This document shows, piece after piece, positions 29,887 to 38,743 of a stretch of DNA of 64,000 bases. Source of the stretch: Maribacter orientalis (GTDB lineage: Bacteria > Bacteroidota > Bacteroidia > Flavobacteriales > Flavobacteriaceae). The notes under the pieces are model-generated. The model ran no database searches. It worked only from the letters and a program-made list of their open reading frames with translations, and was not told the DNA's origin. The stretch spans positions 1 to 64,000 of the forward strand of contig NZ_FNZN01000014.1 in NCBI RefSeq assembly GCF_900109345.1, given 5' to 3'. The first letter of the stretch is position 1. Each line of letters starts with the position of its first letter. A program made the position numbers and the translations under genes.

Positions 29887-30555
29887 ATGTTCAAATCTTT
29901 CTAATTCATGTTCAATGTTAAACTGATCCTTAGGAAGAAATCCTTTAACAATAAGTACTATACCACAAATAATAAGTATTATACCTATTATCTTTTTAAC
30001 TAGAAATATTCTCTTTACAGTTAGCTTTTTCTTTAACTGTTTCGCTAATAAAATTTTAAATATATCTGTTACAAAATAGGAGAGAAGTACTGTAGCAAAA
30101 AAAGTAAAAAAACGATCCGGTTGATTATCTAAGCTAGGTCCAACAATAATAATAATACCCAGCCAGAATACAAGTACCCCAATATTTATAAAATTCAATA
30201 AAAACCCTTTTATAAATAAGCTTAAGAAATGAGATTTTTTAATTCTTTTAGATACTTCAGGTATTTCCTTACTATTATCTACCTTAAAAAAGGTAACTAA
30301 ACCATAAATTAAAAGTATAACCCCTCCAAAAACATATAACCCAGGTTGATTACTTAAATTTTCCAGCAGCTGAAAACTACTAAAATAAGCAAGGAGAATA
30401 AATAAAATATCAGCTAATAAAACACCTAAATCAAAGGTAATTGCAGCCCTAAAACCCTTAACTGCACTTGTTTGTAAAAGAACAAAAAAAACAGGACCCA
30501 CCATAAAACTTAAAAAAAAGCCTAAAGGAATCGCCGCTTGTATATCTTCTAACAT
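29872..30555 (-). CDS. LysE-family exporter
   Basis: 227 residues with six predicted membrane helices. The N-terminal IPLGFFLSFMVGPVFFVLLQ is the LysE/RhtB signature around the first helix, and KGFLLNFINIGVLVFWLG near residue 120 is the second family block. Members export amino acids or other small solutes; the substrate cannot be assigned. The last residues lie within the terminator hairpin. The start is 6 nt from the stop of the upstream head-GIN gene (30562), so the two are co-transcribed. Confidence 0.88.
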   Translation of the reverse strand: MLEDIQAAIPLGFFLSFMVGPVFFVLLQTSAVKGFRAAITFDLGVLLADILFILLAYFSSFQLLENLSNQPGLYVFGGVILLIYGLVTFFKVDNSKEIPEVSKRIKKSHFLSLFIKGFLLNFINIGVLVFWLGIIIIVGPSLDNQPDRFFTFFATVLLSYFVTDIFKILLAKQLKKKLTVKRIFLVKKIIGIILIICGIVLIVKGFLPKDQFNIEHELERFEHNIIE

Positions 30556-30561
30556 GAAACT

Positions 30562-31239
30562 TTACATTCTTTTTATTGTACCGCCAAAGACAGTTTTTTC
30601 TTCTAATTTTTTTGGATTACCATACACCAAAACTTCACCACCAGCCTTAACAGTAGCCTTTACATAATCCTTTGCATTAATCTCAGCCCTAGAACCAGCA
30701 TTTACATTTATCGTACAAAAATTTGTATTAAAATCTTTACCTTCATATACACCTCCTGTATTGATTTGAACATCTTGTAAATTAGAAGAACCTGTCGTTC
30801 TAATAACACCTCCAGAAACTGACTTTATTAACATTTGTTCAACTTCTGCATTTACAATAAGCTCACCACCTTCTTGTGCTTTTAGTTCTAAAACTTCTTG
30901 TTTAATTTTATCCTTGGTAACTATCCTAGCATCTTCATTGACATCAATAACTAAAATTTTATCAGAGTAATATAAGTCTACAAAAGTTTTATATCCACTA
31001 AAAATCTTACCTATTTGCATGCGTATTTTTAATACACCCTCAATATTAACAATAGCAACACTGCTGGTATTTTCACCGGAAATTATTGCTTTGTTCTCAG
31101 TAGATTTTATAAGATTAATAGATAAACCATCAAAACCTTTTACTTCCTTAAAGGGTTCTAATTTATGAGTAACCTTACTATCCTGGCCTGTAACCAAAAT
31201 ACATCCGAAGAGAAACATTAAAACTAATACTTGTTTCAT
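30562..31239 (-). CDS. Head-GIN-domain (DUF2807) exported protein
   Basis: 225 residues. A signal peptide (about 1-18, ending LVTGQ) precedes a right-handed beta-helix-like DUF2807 region: FKEVKGFDGLSINLIKS, LKIRM, INTGGVYEGKDF, VNAGSRAEINAKDYVKATVK, AGGEVLVYGNPK. These proteins are common in Bacteroidota envelopes, and the name putative auto-transporter adhesin is only a label. The gene lies 89 nt after rnr on the same strand with no terminator between, and 6 nt before the LysE-type gene. An rnr-DUF2807-lysE transcript is likely. Function unknown. Confidence 0.85.
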   Translation of the reverse strand: MKQVLVLMFLFGCILVTGQDSKVTHKLEPFKEVKGFDGLSINLIKSTENKAIISGENTSSVAIVNIEGVLKIRMQIGKIFSGYKTFVDLYYSDKILVIDVNEDARIVTKDKIKQEVLELKAQEGGELIVNAEVEQMLIKSVSGGVIRTTGSSNLQDVQINTGGVYEGKDFNTNFCTINVNAGSRAEINAKDYVKATVKAGGEVLVYGNPKKLEEKTVFGGTIKRM

Positions 31240-31328
31240 TCTTTACGTATAAATTTGTTTATAGAAAAGCAACTAGCTTCAATGTAACCTTTCTAATACA
31301 GCCACCTTATACCAAATTCCGTTCCAAA

Positions 31329-33521
31329 TTACTTTTTATCATCCGGAATCAAAGCAAAATCTAAATGCCTCTTAATTAAATCGGTACTTTTAACCATAAC
31401 GGTTATCTCATCACCAAGTGTATATTTCTTCTTGGTACGTTCACCAACTATAGCATATTGCTTTTCATCAAAGATATAATAATCTCCCTTTATGTCTCGA
31501 ATACGAATCATACCCTCACATTTGTTTGCTATAATTTCAACATATATTCCCCATTCGGTAACACCACTTATAACACCACGAAACTCCTCATCTTTATGAT
31601 CCTGCATAAATTTGATTTGCATATACTTGATTGAATCACGTTCTGCGCTTGAAGCTAAATATTCCATATCGGAAGAATGCTTACATTTCTTCTGAAATTC
31701 TTCTTCTTTAGCTGAATTACCACCATCAATATAATGTTGTAATAACCTATGCACCATAACATCAGGATATCTACGAATAGGTGAGGTAAAATGTGTATAA
31801 TAATCAAAAGCTAAACCATAATGACCAATATTATCAATAGTATATATAGCTTTACTCATACTACGAATAGTAAGTGTATCGACCATATTCTGCTCCTTTT
31901 TTCCCTTAACATCTTGCAGTAATTGATTTAAAGATGAACTAATAGATTTCTTATCCTTAAAATCTAATTTATGTCCAAATTTAGATACAATACCATTCAA
32001 AGCAATTAATTTATCTGGATCTGGATCATCGTGAACCCTATATACAAAAGTCTTTTTTGGTTTTTGTTTACCGATAAATTCAGCAACCTTTCTATTAGCT
32101 AAAAGCATAAACTCCTCTATTAGCTTATTAGCATCTTTAGATTCTTTAAAATAAACACCAATAGGTTCACTGTTTTCATCAAGATTAAAGCGCACTTCAA
32201 CTTTATCGAAAGACAACGCACCTTGATCCATACGTTTATCACGCATAATTTTTGCTAATCGGTCCATTATCAACGTAGCTTCTACTACATCATCAGTAAC
32301 AGTGTAAGACGAATCTCTAATAGATATATCTTGAGGAATAAGACCTTTACCTGTTTCTATGATATGTTGTGCCTCTTCATATGCGAAACGTTCGTTAGAG
32401 TTGATTACAGTTCTTCCAAACCATTGATTTCTTATCACAGATGTATCGTCAAGCTCGAAAATGGCAGAAAATGTATACTTCTCTTCATTAGGTCTTAACG
32501 AACAAGCATTATTAGATAATACTTCAGGCAACATTGGTACCACACGATCAACTAAATAAACAGATGTAGCTCTTTCATATGCTTCATCATCTAAAATCGT
32601 TTCTTTTTTTAAATAATGAGATACATCGGCGATATGAATGCCAATTTCAAAATTTCCATTTTCTAATATTTGAAACGATAGTGCATCATCAAAATCTTTG
32701 GCATCTTTAGGATCAATAGTAAATGTCAAAACATCCCTTACATCTCTACGTTTTAAAATTTCCTCTTTCTTAATACTAGTATCTAATCCATCGGCAAAAC
32801 GTTGAACTTCTGCAGGAAAAGAATAAGGTAATCCGTATTCCGCAAGTATAGAATGTATTTCAGTATCATGTTCTCCTGGTATTCCTAAAACCTCTGTCAC
32901 TTTACCAAAAGGGGAATCTACATTATCTGGCCAATCGGTAATTTCAACCAAAACCTTCTCACCATCTTTTGCGTCACCTAATTTATCTTTTGAAACAAAA
33001 ATATCAGTATACATCCTAAAATCTGTAGGTCTTACGAATGCAAATGTTTTTTGCATATCTACAATTCCAACAAATGTTGTTTTGTACCGTTCAAGAACCC
33101 TTACTATTTCGCCCTCTAACTTTTTACTTTTACTTCTTGGGTATATATAAACCTCTACTTTGTCTTTATGAAAAGCTTTATTTATTTTATTCGATGGTAT
33201 AAAAATATCATCATCCATACCTTCAACAACGATATAAGCATTTCCCTTACCTGTAATATCTACAGTACCTTCATGGTACGACTTGGTATTTTCTAATACT
33301 TTGTATTGGCCTCGGTCAATTTCTTGTATACGCTTCTTTTCCTTAAGCTCTGTTAACCTTTTAATTAGGATATTTCTATCTTGGGCATCGGTTATATCAA
33401 TCTTGGCGGCAATCTGCTTATAATTAAAACTTTTACTAGGTTCCTTTTCAAGAACAGTAAAAATTCCTTTTGTAATTTCATTCTTTCTATGATTATTCGC
33501 CTTTTTATTTCTCTTCGACAT
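31329..33521 (-). CDS. rnr: Ribonuclease R
   Basis: 730 residues. A processive 3'-5' exoribonuclease able to degrade structured RNA. The order is an N-terminal winged helix (about 15-75), two cold-shock/OB domains (about 80-220), the RNB catalytic domain with DPKDAKDFDDAL (around 275-290), and a C-terminal S1 domain (about 640-725, FRGVISGVTEWGIYVEI). HFTSPIRRYPDVMVHRLLQH is the conserved RNB end block. Length and domain order match the RNase R/VacB family rather than RNase II. It is divergent from rpiB across a 646-bp AT-rich gap. Confidence 0.96.
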   Translation of the reverse strand: MSKRNKKANNHRKNEITKGIFTVLEKEPSKSFNYKQIAAKIDITDAQDRNILIKRLTELKEKKRIQEIDRGQYKVLENTKSYHEGTVDITGKGNAYIVVEGMDDDIFIPSNKINKAFHKDKVEVYIYPRSKSKKLEGEIVRVLERYKTTFVGIVDMQKTFAFVRPTDFRMYTDIFVSKDKLGDAKDGEKVLVEITDWPDNVDSPFGKVTEVLGIPGEHDTEIHSILAEYGLPYSFPAEVQRFADGLDTSIKKEEILKRRDVRDVLTFTIDPKDAKDFDDALSFQILENGNFEIGIHIADVSHYLKKETILDDEAYERATSVYLVDRVVPMLPEVLSNNACSLRPNEEKYTFSAIFELDDTSVIRNQWFGRTVINSNERFAYEEAQHIIETGKGLIPQDISIRDSSYTVTDDVVEATLIMDRLAKIMRDKRMDQGALSFDKVEVRFNLDENSEPIGVYFKESKDANKLIEEFMLLANRKVAEFIGKQKPKKTFVYRVHDDPDPDKLIALNGIVSKFGHKLDFKDKKSISSSLNQLLQDVKGKKEQNMVDTLTIRSMSKAIYTIDNIGHYGLAFDYYTHFTSPIRRYPDVMVHRLLQHYIDGGNSAKEEEFQKKCKHSSDMEYLASSAERDSIKYMQIKFMQDHKDEEFRGVISGVTEWGIYVEIIANKCEGMIRIRDIKGDYYIFDEKQYAIVGERTKKKYTLGDEITVMVKSTDLIKRHLDFALIPDDKK

Positions 33522-34167
33522 TAAACTTTTTATTTGTTGGAAAATTACGAATTATAATCCACTACCTATTAGTCAACCTTTTATTGAAAAGTTAAGCTAA
33601 TAAGTTGTTATTAACATATATATCATAATTGGCATTTTTTCTTTTAAATTAAATTAAATTTTGATGATTATTATAGTCTGTTAATAACAGGTATAACTTA
33701 TTGGATTTTTACTTGATTTTATGAGATACTAAAAGTTGTTGACAGAACTTTAACCTAATTGGATATTGGAAATCAGTATTTTGAGAAGTTATAAGAATTG
33801 GTTTATAACCTCTATTAACATGAATTTATTAATAACTAAATGTAATTTTAATGTTAACGAGAGGTGTTTATTTGATAAAAATCAACTAATACTTTCTAAT
33901 ATTTTTATTCTTCTATCGAAGATTAAAAGTGTAAGCAGATGTCAACTTTAAAAAGCAAATTTTTAAGCATGTTTTTTTAAACAATTTATGCATGAAGTAA
34001 ACTAGCTTATAACATAGTAATTAACAACTATTAAATTTTAAACTATAACAATTGTTGTCAAGTGCTTAATTTTTGTTGTGAATGCTTGATTATCGTACCT
34101 TTAACATCCATTTTATCGTTCCCCCGCATGATAAATAATGAACTATTAACCTATAAAGAATACGCTT
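33522..34167. other. 646-bp AT-rich divergent intergenic region rnr / rpiB
   Basis: Very AT-rich, no credible gene (the 61-codon frame at 33766-33951 has a non-ATG start and no motif). It holds repeated TTATTAACA-type words: 33608-33616, the reverse complement at 33679-33687, and a 13-bp palindrome CTGTTAATAACAG at 33678-33690. A related TGTTGATAA is at 34615-34623, beyond rpiB. These are one base away from the DnaA box TTATNCACA, but no exact box is present. An origin or a long regulatory leader are the alternatives considered. Confidence 0.4.
34053..34103 (+). promoter_or_regulatory. Candidate promoter region of rpiB
   Basis: TTG at 34073-34075 and 34076-34078 lies 17-20 nt before TACCTTTA (34096-34103), close to the Bacteroidota pattern TTG-N17-23-TAnnTTTG. 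TGTTGT occurs at 34053-34058 and 34074-34079, the same 21-bp period seen at 6288 and 12350. The ATG is 64 nt downstream. Confidence 0.35.
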
Positions 34168-34599
34168 ATGAAAATAGCTATTGGTAATGACCATGCAGGG
34201 ACCGAATATAAACTAGCTATTATTGGTTTATTGAAATCTATGCAAGTAGAGGTAACAAATTATGGTACCGATGGTACTGATAGTGTTGATTATCCAGATT
34301 TTGCTCATCCAGTTGCCCAAGATGTTGAAAAAGGTAAAGTTGATTTCGGTATTTTAATTTGTGGTAGTGGAAATGGGGCTTGTATGACAGCTAATAAACA
34401 ACAAAATGTGAGGGCCGCTTTATGTTGGACGAAAGAAATAACACAACTAGCTAGAGAACATAACGACGCTAATATAATAAGTTTACCTGCAAGGTACATA
34501 GCCTTACCCCAAGCTCTTGAAATGATTTCCACATTTTTGAATACTCCTTTTTCTGGTGGAAGACATGAGCGTAGGGTTGAAAAAATTCCCATTAAATAA
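34168..34599 (+). CDS. rpiB: Ribose-5-phosphate isomerase B
   Basis: 143 residues. It interconverts ribose-5-phosphate and ribulose-5-phosphate in the pentose phosphate pathway. The RpiB/LacAB fold is evident from MKIAIGNDHAG at the N-terminus (the catalytic and phosphate-binding Asp-His region). ILICGSGNGACMTANK is the active-site Cys loop, and REHNDANIISLPAR the following conserved block. Many RpiB proteins have CGTGIG where this one has CGSGNG. The GNAT gene follows 109 nt later with a small inverted repeat in between. Confidence 0.93.
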   Translation: MKIAIGNDHAGTEYKLAIIGLLKSMQVEVTNYGTDGTDSVDYPDFAHPVAQDVEKGKVDFGILICGSGNGACMTANKQQNVRAALCWTKEITQLAREHNDANIISLPARYIALPQALEMISTFLNTPFSGGRHERRVEKIPIK

Positions 34600-34708
34600 A
34601 GACCATTATATATATGTTGATAACCTTTAAAAGGCATAAGTAACTAATTAAAAATTAAATAATTAGTTGATAATAGATATAAACATAACTAGTTAATTAC
34701 ACCAATTT

Positions 34709-35155
34709 ATGTTAGATATTAAAGTGAAAAAATTTAACGAATTATCTATTCAAGAATTGTATAGTTTGTTGAAGTTACGAAGTGAAATTTTTGTTGTTGA
34801 ACAGGATTGTGTGTACCAAGATTTAGATGGTAAAGATGCTAAGGCACTTCATGTAATTGGAATTAATAATAATAATGAAGTTGTTGCATATACTCGAATT
34901 TTTAAACCTGGCGATTATTTTGATATAGCTAGTATAGGTAGGGTTGCCGTACATAAAGACTACAGAAAGTATGGTTATGGAAAAGATATTATGCAAGCCT
35001 CAATTAATGCTGTTAATGAAAAATTTAAGGAACAACAAATAAAAATTTCGGCACAGACCTATCTTGATAAATTTTATACAGAACTAGGTTTTAAAGCTAT
35101 TGGTGAAGGATATTTAGAAGATGGAATTCCACATATTCAGATGGTAAAAAAATAA
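34709..35155 (+). CDS. GNAT-family N-acetyltransferase (ElaA-like)
   Basis: 148 residues, a single GNAT domain. The opening LSIQELYSLLKLRSEIFVVE and then QDCVYQDLDGKDAKALH is characteristic of the ElaA subgroup. The acetyl-CoA site is IGRVAVHKDYRKYGYGKDIM (V..R.GYG form of R/QxxGxG/A), and the C-terminus FYTELGFKAIGEGYLEDGIP is typical. The acceptor is unknown. A 13-bp hairpin terminator begins at the stop codon. Confidence 0.9.
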   Translation: MLDIKVKKFNELSIQELYSLLKLRSEIFVVEQDCVYQDLDGKDAKALHVIGINNNNEVVAYTRIFKPGDYFDIASIGRVAVHKDYRKYGYGKDIMQASINAVNEKFKEQQIKISAQTYLDKFYTELGFKAIGEGYLEDGIPHIQMVKK

Positions 35156-35182
35156 AAATGGACGCTATTAGCGTCCATTTTT
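35154..35182 (+). terminator. Hairpin terminator after the ElaA-like gene
   Basis: AAAAATGGACGCT (35154-35166) pairs with AGCGTCCATTTTT (35170-35182) across an ATT loop. It starts in the stop codon of the GNAT gene and could also serve the minus-strand gene ending at 35204. Confidence 0.85.
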
Positions 35183-35203
35183 ATATATATATGATTAGTA
35201 TAT

Positions 35204-35578
35204 TTAAATTTTAATAGGAGTTTTATTACTCAAATTTATATCCTCTAACATACTATCCGTAAACTTATAATGCCCTTTAGTAGTTATAATTCTAAATCGG
35301 TTAGAATTCATACGGCTTAAGGTATCTAAAAACAGCCATTTGGATTTAAGTAACCTAGTTTTTGGAGATTTAAGGCTAATATCGAAATAGTATTTTCTAC
35401 CATTCTTATTAGCAACAATATCTGGTGTAATGTGATCTTCTTTGCCTTTTCTAGTATATGATTTGGGAGTTTCATAACCCTCCATATCCGCTTTTATATT
35501 TTCGAAACCTGTTGCTTCTAAATGTTGAATTGATTTTTCTAAAAACGCTGTATTATCTGACTTTTCTAACTTTACCAT
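35204..35578 (-). CDS. Small hypothetical protein, restriction-endonuclease-like fold suspected
   Basis: 124 residues, no signal peptide. HITPDIVA (P52-D53) followed by KYYFDISLKS (D66 to K70) has the spacing and strand pattern of a PD-(D/E)XK nuclease core, although the lysine is displaced by two positions. The end of the protein (about 85-124) contains SNRFRIITTKGHYKFTDSML, resembling the last strand-helix of that fold. It lies 81 nt after the probable restriction gene on the same strand. It may be part of that locus or an unrelated conserved protein. Activity is unproven. Confidence 0.6.
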   Translation of the reverse strand: MVKLEKSDNTAFLEKSIQHLEATGFENIKADMEGYETPKSYTRKGKEDHITPDIVANKNGRKYYFDISLKSPKTRLLKSKWLFLDTLSRMNSNRFRIITTKGHYKFTDSMLEDINLSNKTPIKI

Positions 35579-35658
35579 ACCTAATAATATAACAAAAAAA
35601 ATGACAATTCAAAATTTTATACGTTGATTAACAATATGTTGGGATAATCGAACACATT

Positions 35659-36267
35659 TTAAACCAACCGCTTGGCAATCCCTTGGTCAATTAAAAATTC
35701 TAATTTTAGAATTAGATTAATCGGTTTTTCAGATTTATTATTTTTTGAAAAATATAGATAACCCTCAGTTCTTGTATTTAATTCCTTTATTTTTAATTTA
35801 CCATGGTGCTCTTTATTAGCGTCACAATAAACTTTCAAAACCTCTTTGGATATAGTTTTTTTACTTAGAAAAGAAAGCAACATTTTTCGGTTAACCAATG
35901 TTATTTTACATGAAGTAAATATGTTAGGTTCATCTTCATATATAGCAGTTGCCAAAGAGTAGAAATCGGTCTTCTTATGTATATCAAAAAGCCAACCCTC
36001 TTTATAGATATCTTCTTTATAGTAGCCAAATTCAAAAGCGAATGTGGGTAAATCTTCATTTATATAATCTAATTGCGCTTTTTCGTCAATATTAAAAACA
36101 GTTTTTGTTTGCTTATGGGTAAATATAAGATCAATACCTGCCATTTGACTTTTCATATCATGAACTCGGCATGTATCATAATAGACTAAACTTTTTTCAT
36201 AATACATATCTAAAAGACGAGAGAGTTGTTTCTCTTTTCTTAAATCAGATATGAAATTACTTTTCAC
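35659..36267 (-). CDS. Probable type II restriction endonuclease partner of the C5 methyltransferase
   Basis: 202 residues of no family I can name. AGIDLIF (D46), then FNIDEKAQ (D61-E62-K63, Q65), forms a PD-(D/E)XK-type motif: an acidic residue, a short hairpin, then D-x-K. The following LPTFAFEFGYYKED and GWLFDIHKKTD suit a nuclease core. The gene overlaps the methyltransferase stop by 4 nt (ATGA type), a coupling typical of restriction-modification pairs. Assignment as the restriction enzyme rests on the motif plus position. It could instead be an accessory nuclease. Confidence 0.65.
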   Translation of the reverse strand: MKSNFISDLRKEKQLSRLLDMYYEKSLVYYDTCRVHDMKSQMAGIDLIFTHKQTKTVFNIDEKAQLDYINEDLPTFAFEFGYYKEDIYKEGWLFDIHKKTDFYSLATAIYEDEPNIFTSCKITLVNRKMLLSFLSKKTISKEVLKVYCDANKEHHGKLKIKELNTRTEGYLYFSKNNKSEKPINLILKLEFLIDQGIAKRLV

Positions 36268-37493
36268 GTCGAACTAATTTTATTAGCAAGAACATTTGCT
36301 ATTTTTTGAACAACCCCCACTACTAAGGCGTTACCCATAAAAAATGCTCTTTTGGTATTAGAAATTCCTTTAAGGGCAGTATGGTCATCGGGGAACATGT
36401 TTAAACGCTCTAGTTCTAAAGGAGTTAATCTTCTCAGCCCTTTTTTGGTTTGAACTACATGTTTAAAACGAGAAGGACTTTTACCGCCTTCACCTGTAAT
36501 TATTGTTCTAGAAGCATTGTCTAACGCATCTGGAAAAATCATACTTCCTTCGCTATAGTTATATGAAAATCCTGTCTTGGAAGTTCGTATTTCTTTTTTT
36601 GCACCTTTTAAATATTCCCATTTTTCATACTGATCTTCTGCAATATAAAATTCATCGGGTATTATTCCTTTTTCTAGAATATCACTTAAAACAGTTTTCT
36701 TTCCACCAAAATAAGGTAGCGTTTTAGTAGTATGAACTTTTCCTTTTATAAACACACCTGTATTTTGAAAAGGAGATAAATTTCCTTCAACATTAAAATT
36801 TTCTGATAGCGAAACCAAATCTTCGTCAATTGTAAATTCAGCTATTGTTGTTGAAGTACTGGTAATAGGAAAAGCAGATGAAATTGTTCCAGAATCAAAA
36901 ATCCATTCTGTTGGTGTTATACTTTTAAATTTTTTGTAAAGGGGCGTCGACTTGTGATAACCTAAGAAGAATATACGTCTGCGACGCTGGGGCATACCAT
37001 AATCTGCGGCATTTATTACCCTCCATTCTACAGCATACCCTAAATCATCAAGACTCTTTAGCATTATGGCAAAATCCCTACCTCTTTGGTTCGAGGGTGA
37101 TTTTAGTAAACGATCTACATTTTCTAAAAAAAGATACTTTGGCGGATTTTTCTTTTCCGATAATATTCTATGAATACTCCACCATAACACTCCTTTTTTA
37201 CCAATTAAACCCTTAGAATTTTGCAAGGTAGTAGCTACAGAATAATCCTGACAGGGAAAACCACCCACTAAAATATCTGCATCTGGTATTACTTTCGTTT
37301 CTACTTCAGAAATATCTATAGTACTATGGTTTTGTTTTCCAAACCGGGCTTCGTAAACTAGTGAAGCATGCTGTATTTTTGTACTGGGTTCCCATTGATT
37401 GCTCCAGACTACTTTATATTTGTCTGAGTCCTCTAAACCCAAGCGAAATCCACCAACACCAGCAAAAAGTTCTATGACCTTAAGTTTCTTCAT
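36264..37493 (-). CDS. DNA (cytosine-5)-methyltransferase of a type II restriction-modification system
   Basis: 409 residues. The conserved C5-MTase motifs are in order: motif I VIELFAGVGGFRLGLE, motif IV GGFPCQDYSVA (catalytic Cys), motif VI FLENVDRLL, motif VIII NAADYGMPQRRRRIFFLG, and motif X GNALVVGVVQKIANVL. A target-recognition region of roughly 150 residues lies between motifs VIII and IX and determines the site, which I cannot predict. The overlap with the downstream nuclease-like gene supports a paired system. The gene is divergent from the NlpC/P60 gene across only 56 bp. Confidence 0.93.
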   Translation of the reverse strand: MKKLKVIELFAGVGGFRLGLEDSDKYKVVWSNQWEPSTKIQHASLVYEARFGKQNHSTIDISEVETKVIPDADILVGGFPCQDYSVATTLQNSKGLIGKKGVLWWSIHRILSEKKNPPKYLFLENVDRLLKSPSNQRGRDFAIMLKSLDDLGYAVEWRVINAADYGMPQRRRRIFFLGYHKSTPLYKKFKSITPTEWIFDSGTISSAFPITSTSTTIAEFTIDEDLVSLSENFNVEGNLSPFQNTGVFIKGKVHTTKTLPYFGGKKTVLSDILEKGIIPDEFYIAEDQYEKWEYLKGAKKEIRTSKTGFSYNYSEGSMIFPDALDNASRTIITGEGGKSPSRFKHVVQTKKGLRRLTPLELERLNMFPDDHTALKGISNTKRAFFMGNALVVGVVQKIANVLANKISST

Positions 37494-37549
37494 TTGCGAT
37501 AAATTTACATAAATTCACAAGGCTAATACAATTAGAAATTTTTTTAGGT

Positions 37550-38743
37550 ATGAAGAAAACGCTGTTTCCAAAAGCTTTTGTGTTGATTTTGATAGCATTA
37601 AATATAGCATGTAGTACCAATTTAGAAGAAAAGAAAATTTCTAACGATGAGATTGAGAACATAAAACAATTTTTTGCGCCTGATAAGCGAACAGCACTTT
37701 TTAATGTAGAAGCTTTAGAAAACCCTTCTGGTCTAAAATTGATAGGCGAAAGTAATTTGCCAAACGCAGTAGATTCTCTAAAAGCGATTTTGAAGGAGAA
37801 AGGAATTCAGGTTGTAGATGAAATTAATATACTTCCATCATCAGATTTGAAAGGCAAAACGAAGGCCGTTATTAATATTTCTACGGCCAATCTAAGAAGC
37901 AATCCGAAGCACTCTGCAGAATTAGCAACCCAAGCTATTCTTGGCACAGAGGTCAATGTTTTAAAAAAGGATTCAGATTGGTATTTGATACAAACACCAG
38001 ATGAATACTTGGCATGGGTAGATGCTGGCGGTATTCAATTAATGGACGAGAAAAGTTTATCTCAGTGGGCAACTTCAAACAAGATTATATATACAAATAC
38101 CTACGGTCATGCATTTGATTTAACAGATGCAAGTATTCGAGTATCTGACCTTGTTGCCGGAAGTATTTTGAAGGTTTTAGAGGAAGAAGGAGGGAATTAT
38201 AAAGTTCAATTTCCAGATGGTAGACAAGCTTTAGTTTCTAAAGAAGAAGCCAGGGATTATACATCATGGTTATCAAGTTTAAGTTATGATGCCAATTCAC
38301 TAATCGAAACCTCAAAATCATTAATGGGGGTGCCTTATTTGTGGGGAGGGACATCAACGAAGGGAGTTGATTGTAGCGGTTTCACCAAAACTATTTATTA
38401 TATGAATGGTATGGTGATTCCACGAGATGCATCACAGCAGGTACATACAGGTAAATCGATAGATTCCATTGCAGATTTTAGTAAATTAGATAAAGGTGAT
38501 TTGTTGTTTTTTGGTAGAAAAGCAACTGATTCGACTGCAGAAAAAGTTGTTCATGTGGGTATGTGGATTGGCGACAATCAATTTATCCATTCTTCAAATA
38601 TGGTTCGGGTAAGTAGTGTAGATAAGAACGCCTCTAATTTTGATGAATACAATGTTGGTCGTTATTTACGAACCAAAAGATTACTTAAAGAGGAAGATAA
38701 AAACATTATCAATTTAAAGAAAGCATTACAGATTAAGGGTTAG
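37550..38743 (+). CDS. NlpC/P60 peptidoglycan hydrolase lipoprotein with SH3 domains
   Basis: 397 residues. The lipoprotein signal ends LNIAC (C21). One or two bacterial SH3-like domains follow (about 100-250; STANLRSNPKHSAELATQ is a clear SH3 start). The C-terminal NlpC/P60 domain (about 250-380) has the catalytic Cys in GVDCSGF and the His in KVVHVGMW, with FIHSS completing the site. Such enzymes cut the gamma-D-Glu-diaminopimelate bond of stem peptides. A lipid anchor and the domain order suggest envelope-bound murein turnover. The last 11 bp overlap the convergent PQQ-dehydrogenase gene, leaving no room for a terminator. Confidence 0.92.
   Translation: MKKTLFPKAFVLILIALNIACSTNLEEKKISNDEIENIKQFFAPDKRTALFNVEALENPSGLKLIGESNLPNAVDSLKAILKEKGIQVVDEINILPSSDLKGKTKAVINISTANLRSNPKHSAELATQAILGTEVNVLKKDSDWYLIQTPDEYLAWVDAGGIQLMDEKSLSQWATSNKIIYTNTYGHAFDLTDASIRVSDLVAGSILKVLEEEGGNYKVQFPDGRQALVSKEEARDYTSWLSSLSYDANSLIETSKSLMGVPYLWGGTSTKGVDCSGFTKTIYYMNGMVIPRDASQQVHTGKSIDSIADFSKLDKGDLLFFGRKATDSTAEKVVHVGMWIGDNQFIHSSNMVRVSSVDKNASNFDEYNVGRYLRTKRLLKEEDKNIINLKKALQIKG

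Noticed and set aside
33766..33951. 61-codon frame in the rnr-rpiB gap
   Set aside because: Low-complexity AT-rich translation with no motif and no ATG start.
34642..34668. AACTAATTA / TAATTAGTT inverted repeat between rpiB and the GNAT gene
   Set aside because: Purely A/T stem of 9 bp in very AT-rich DNA; too weak to call a terminator or operator.
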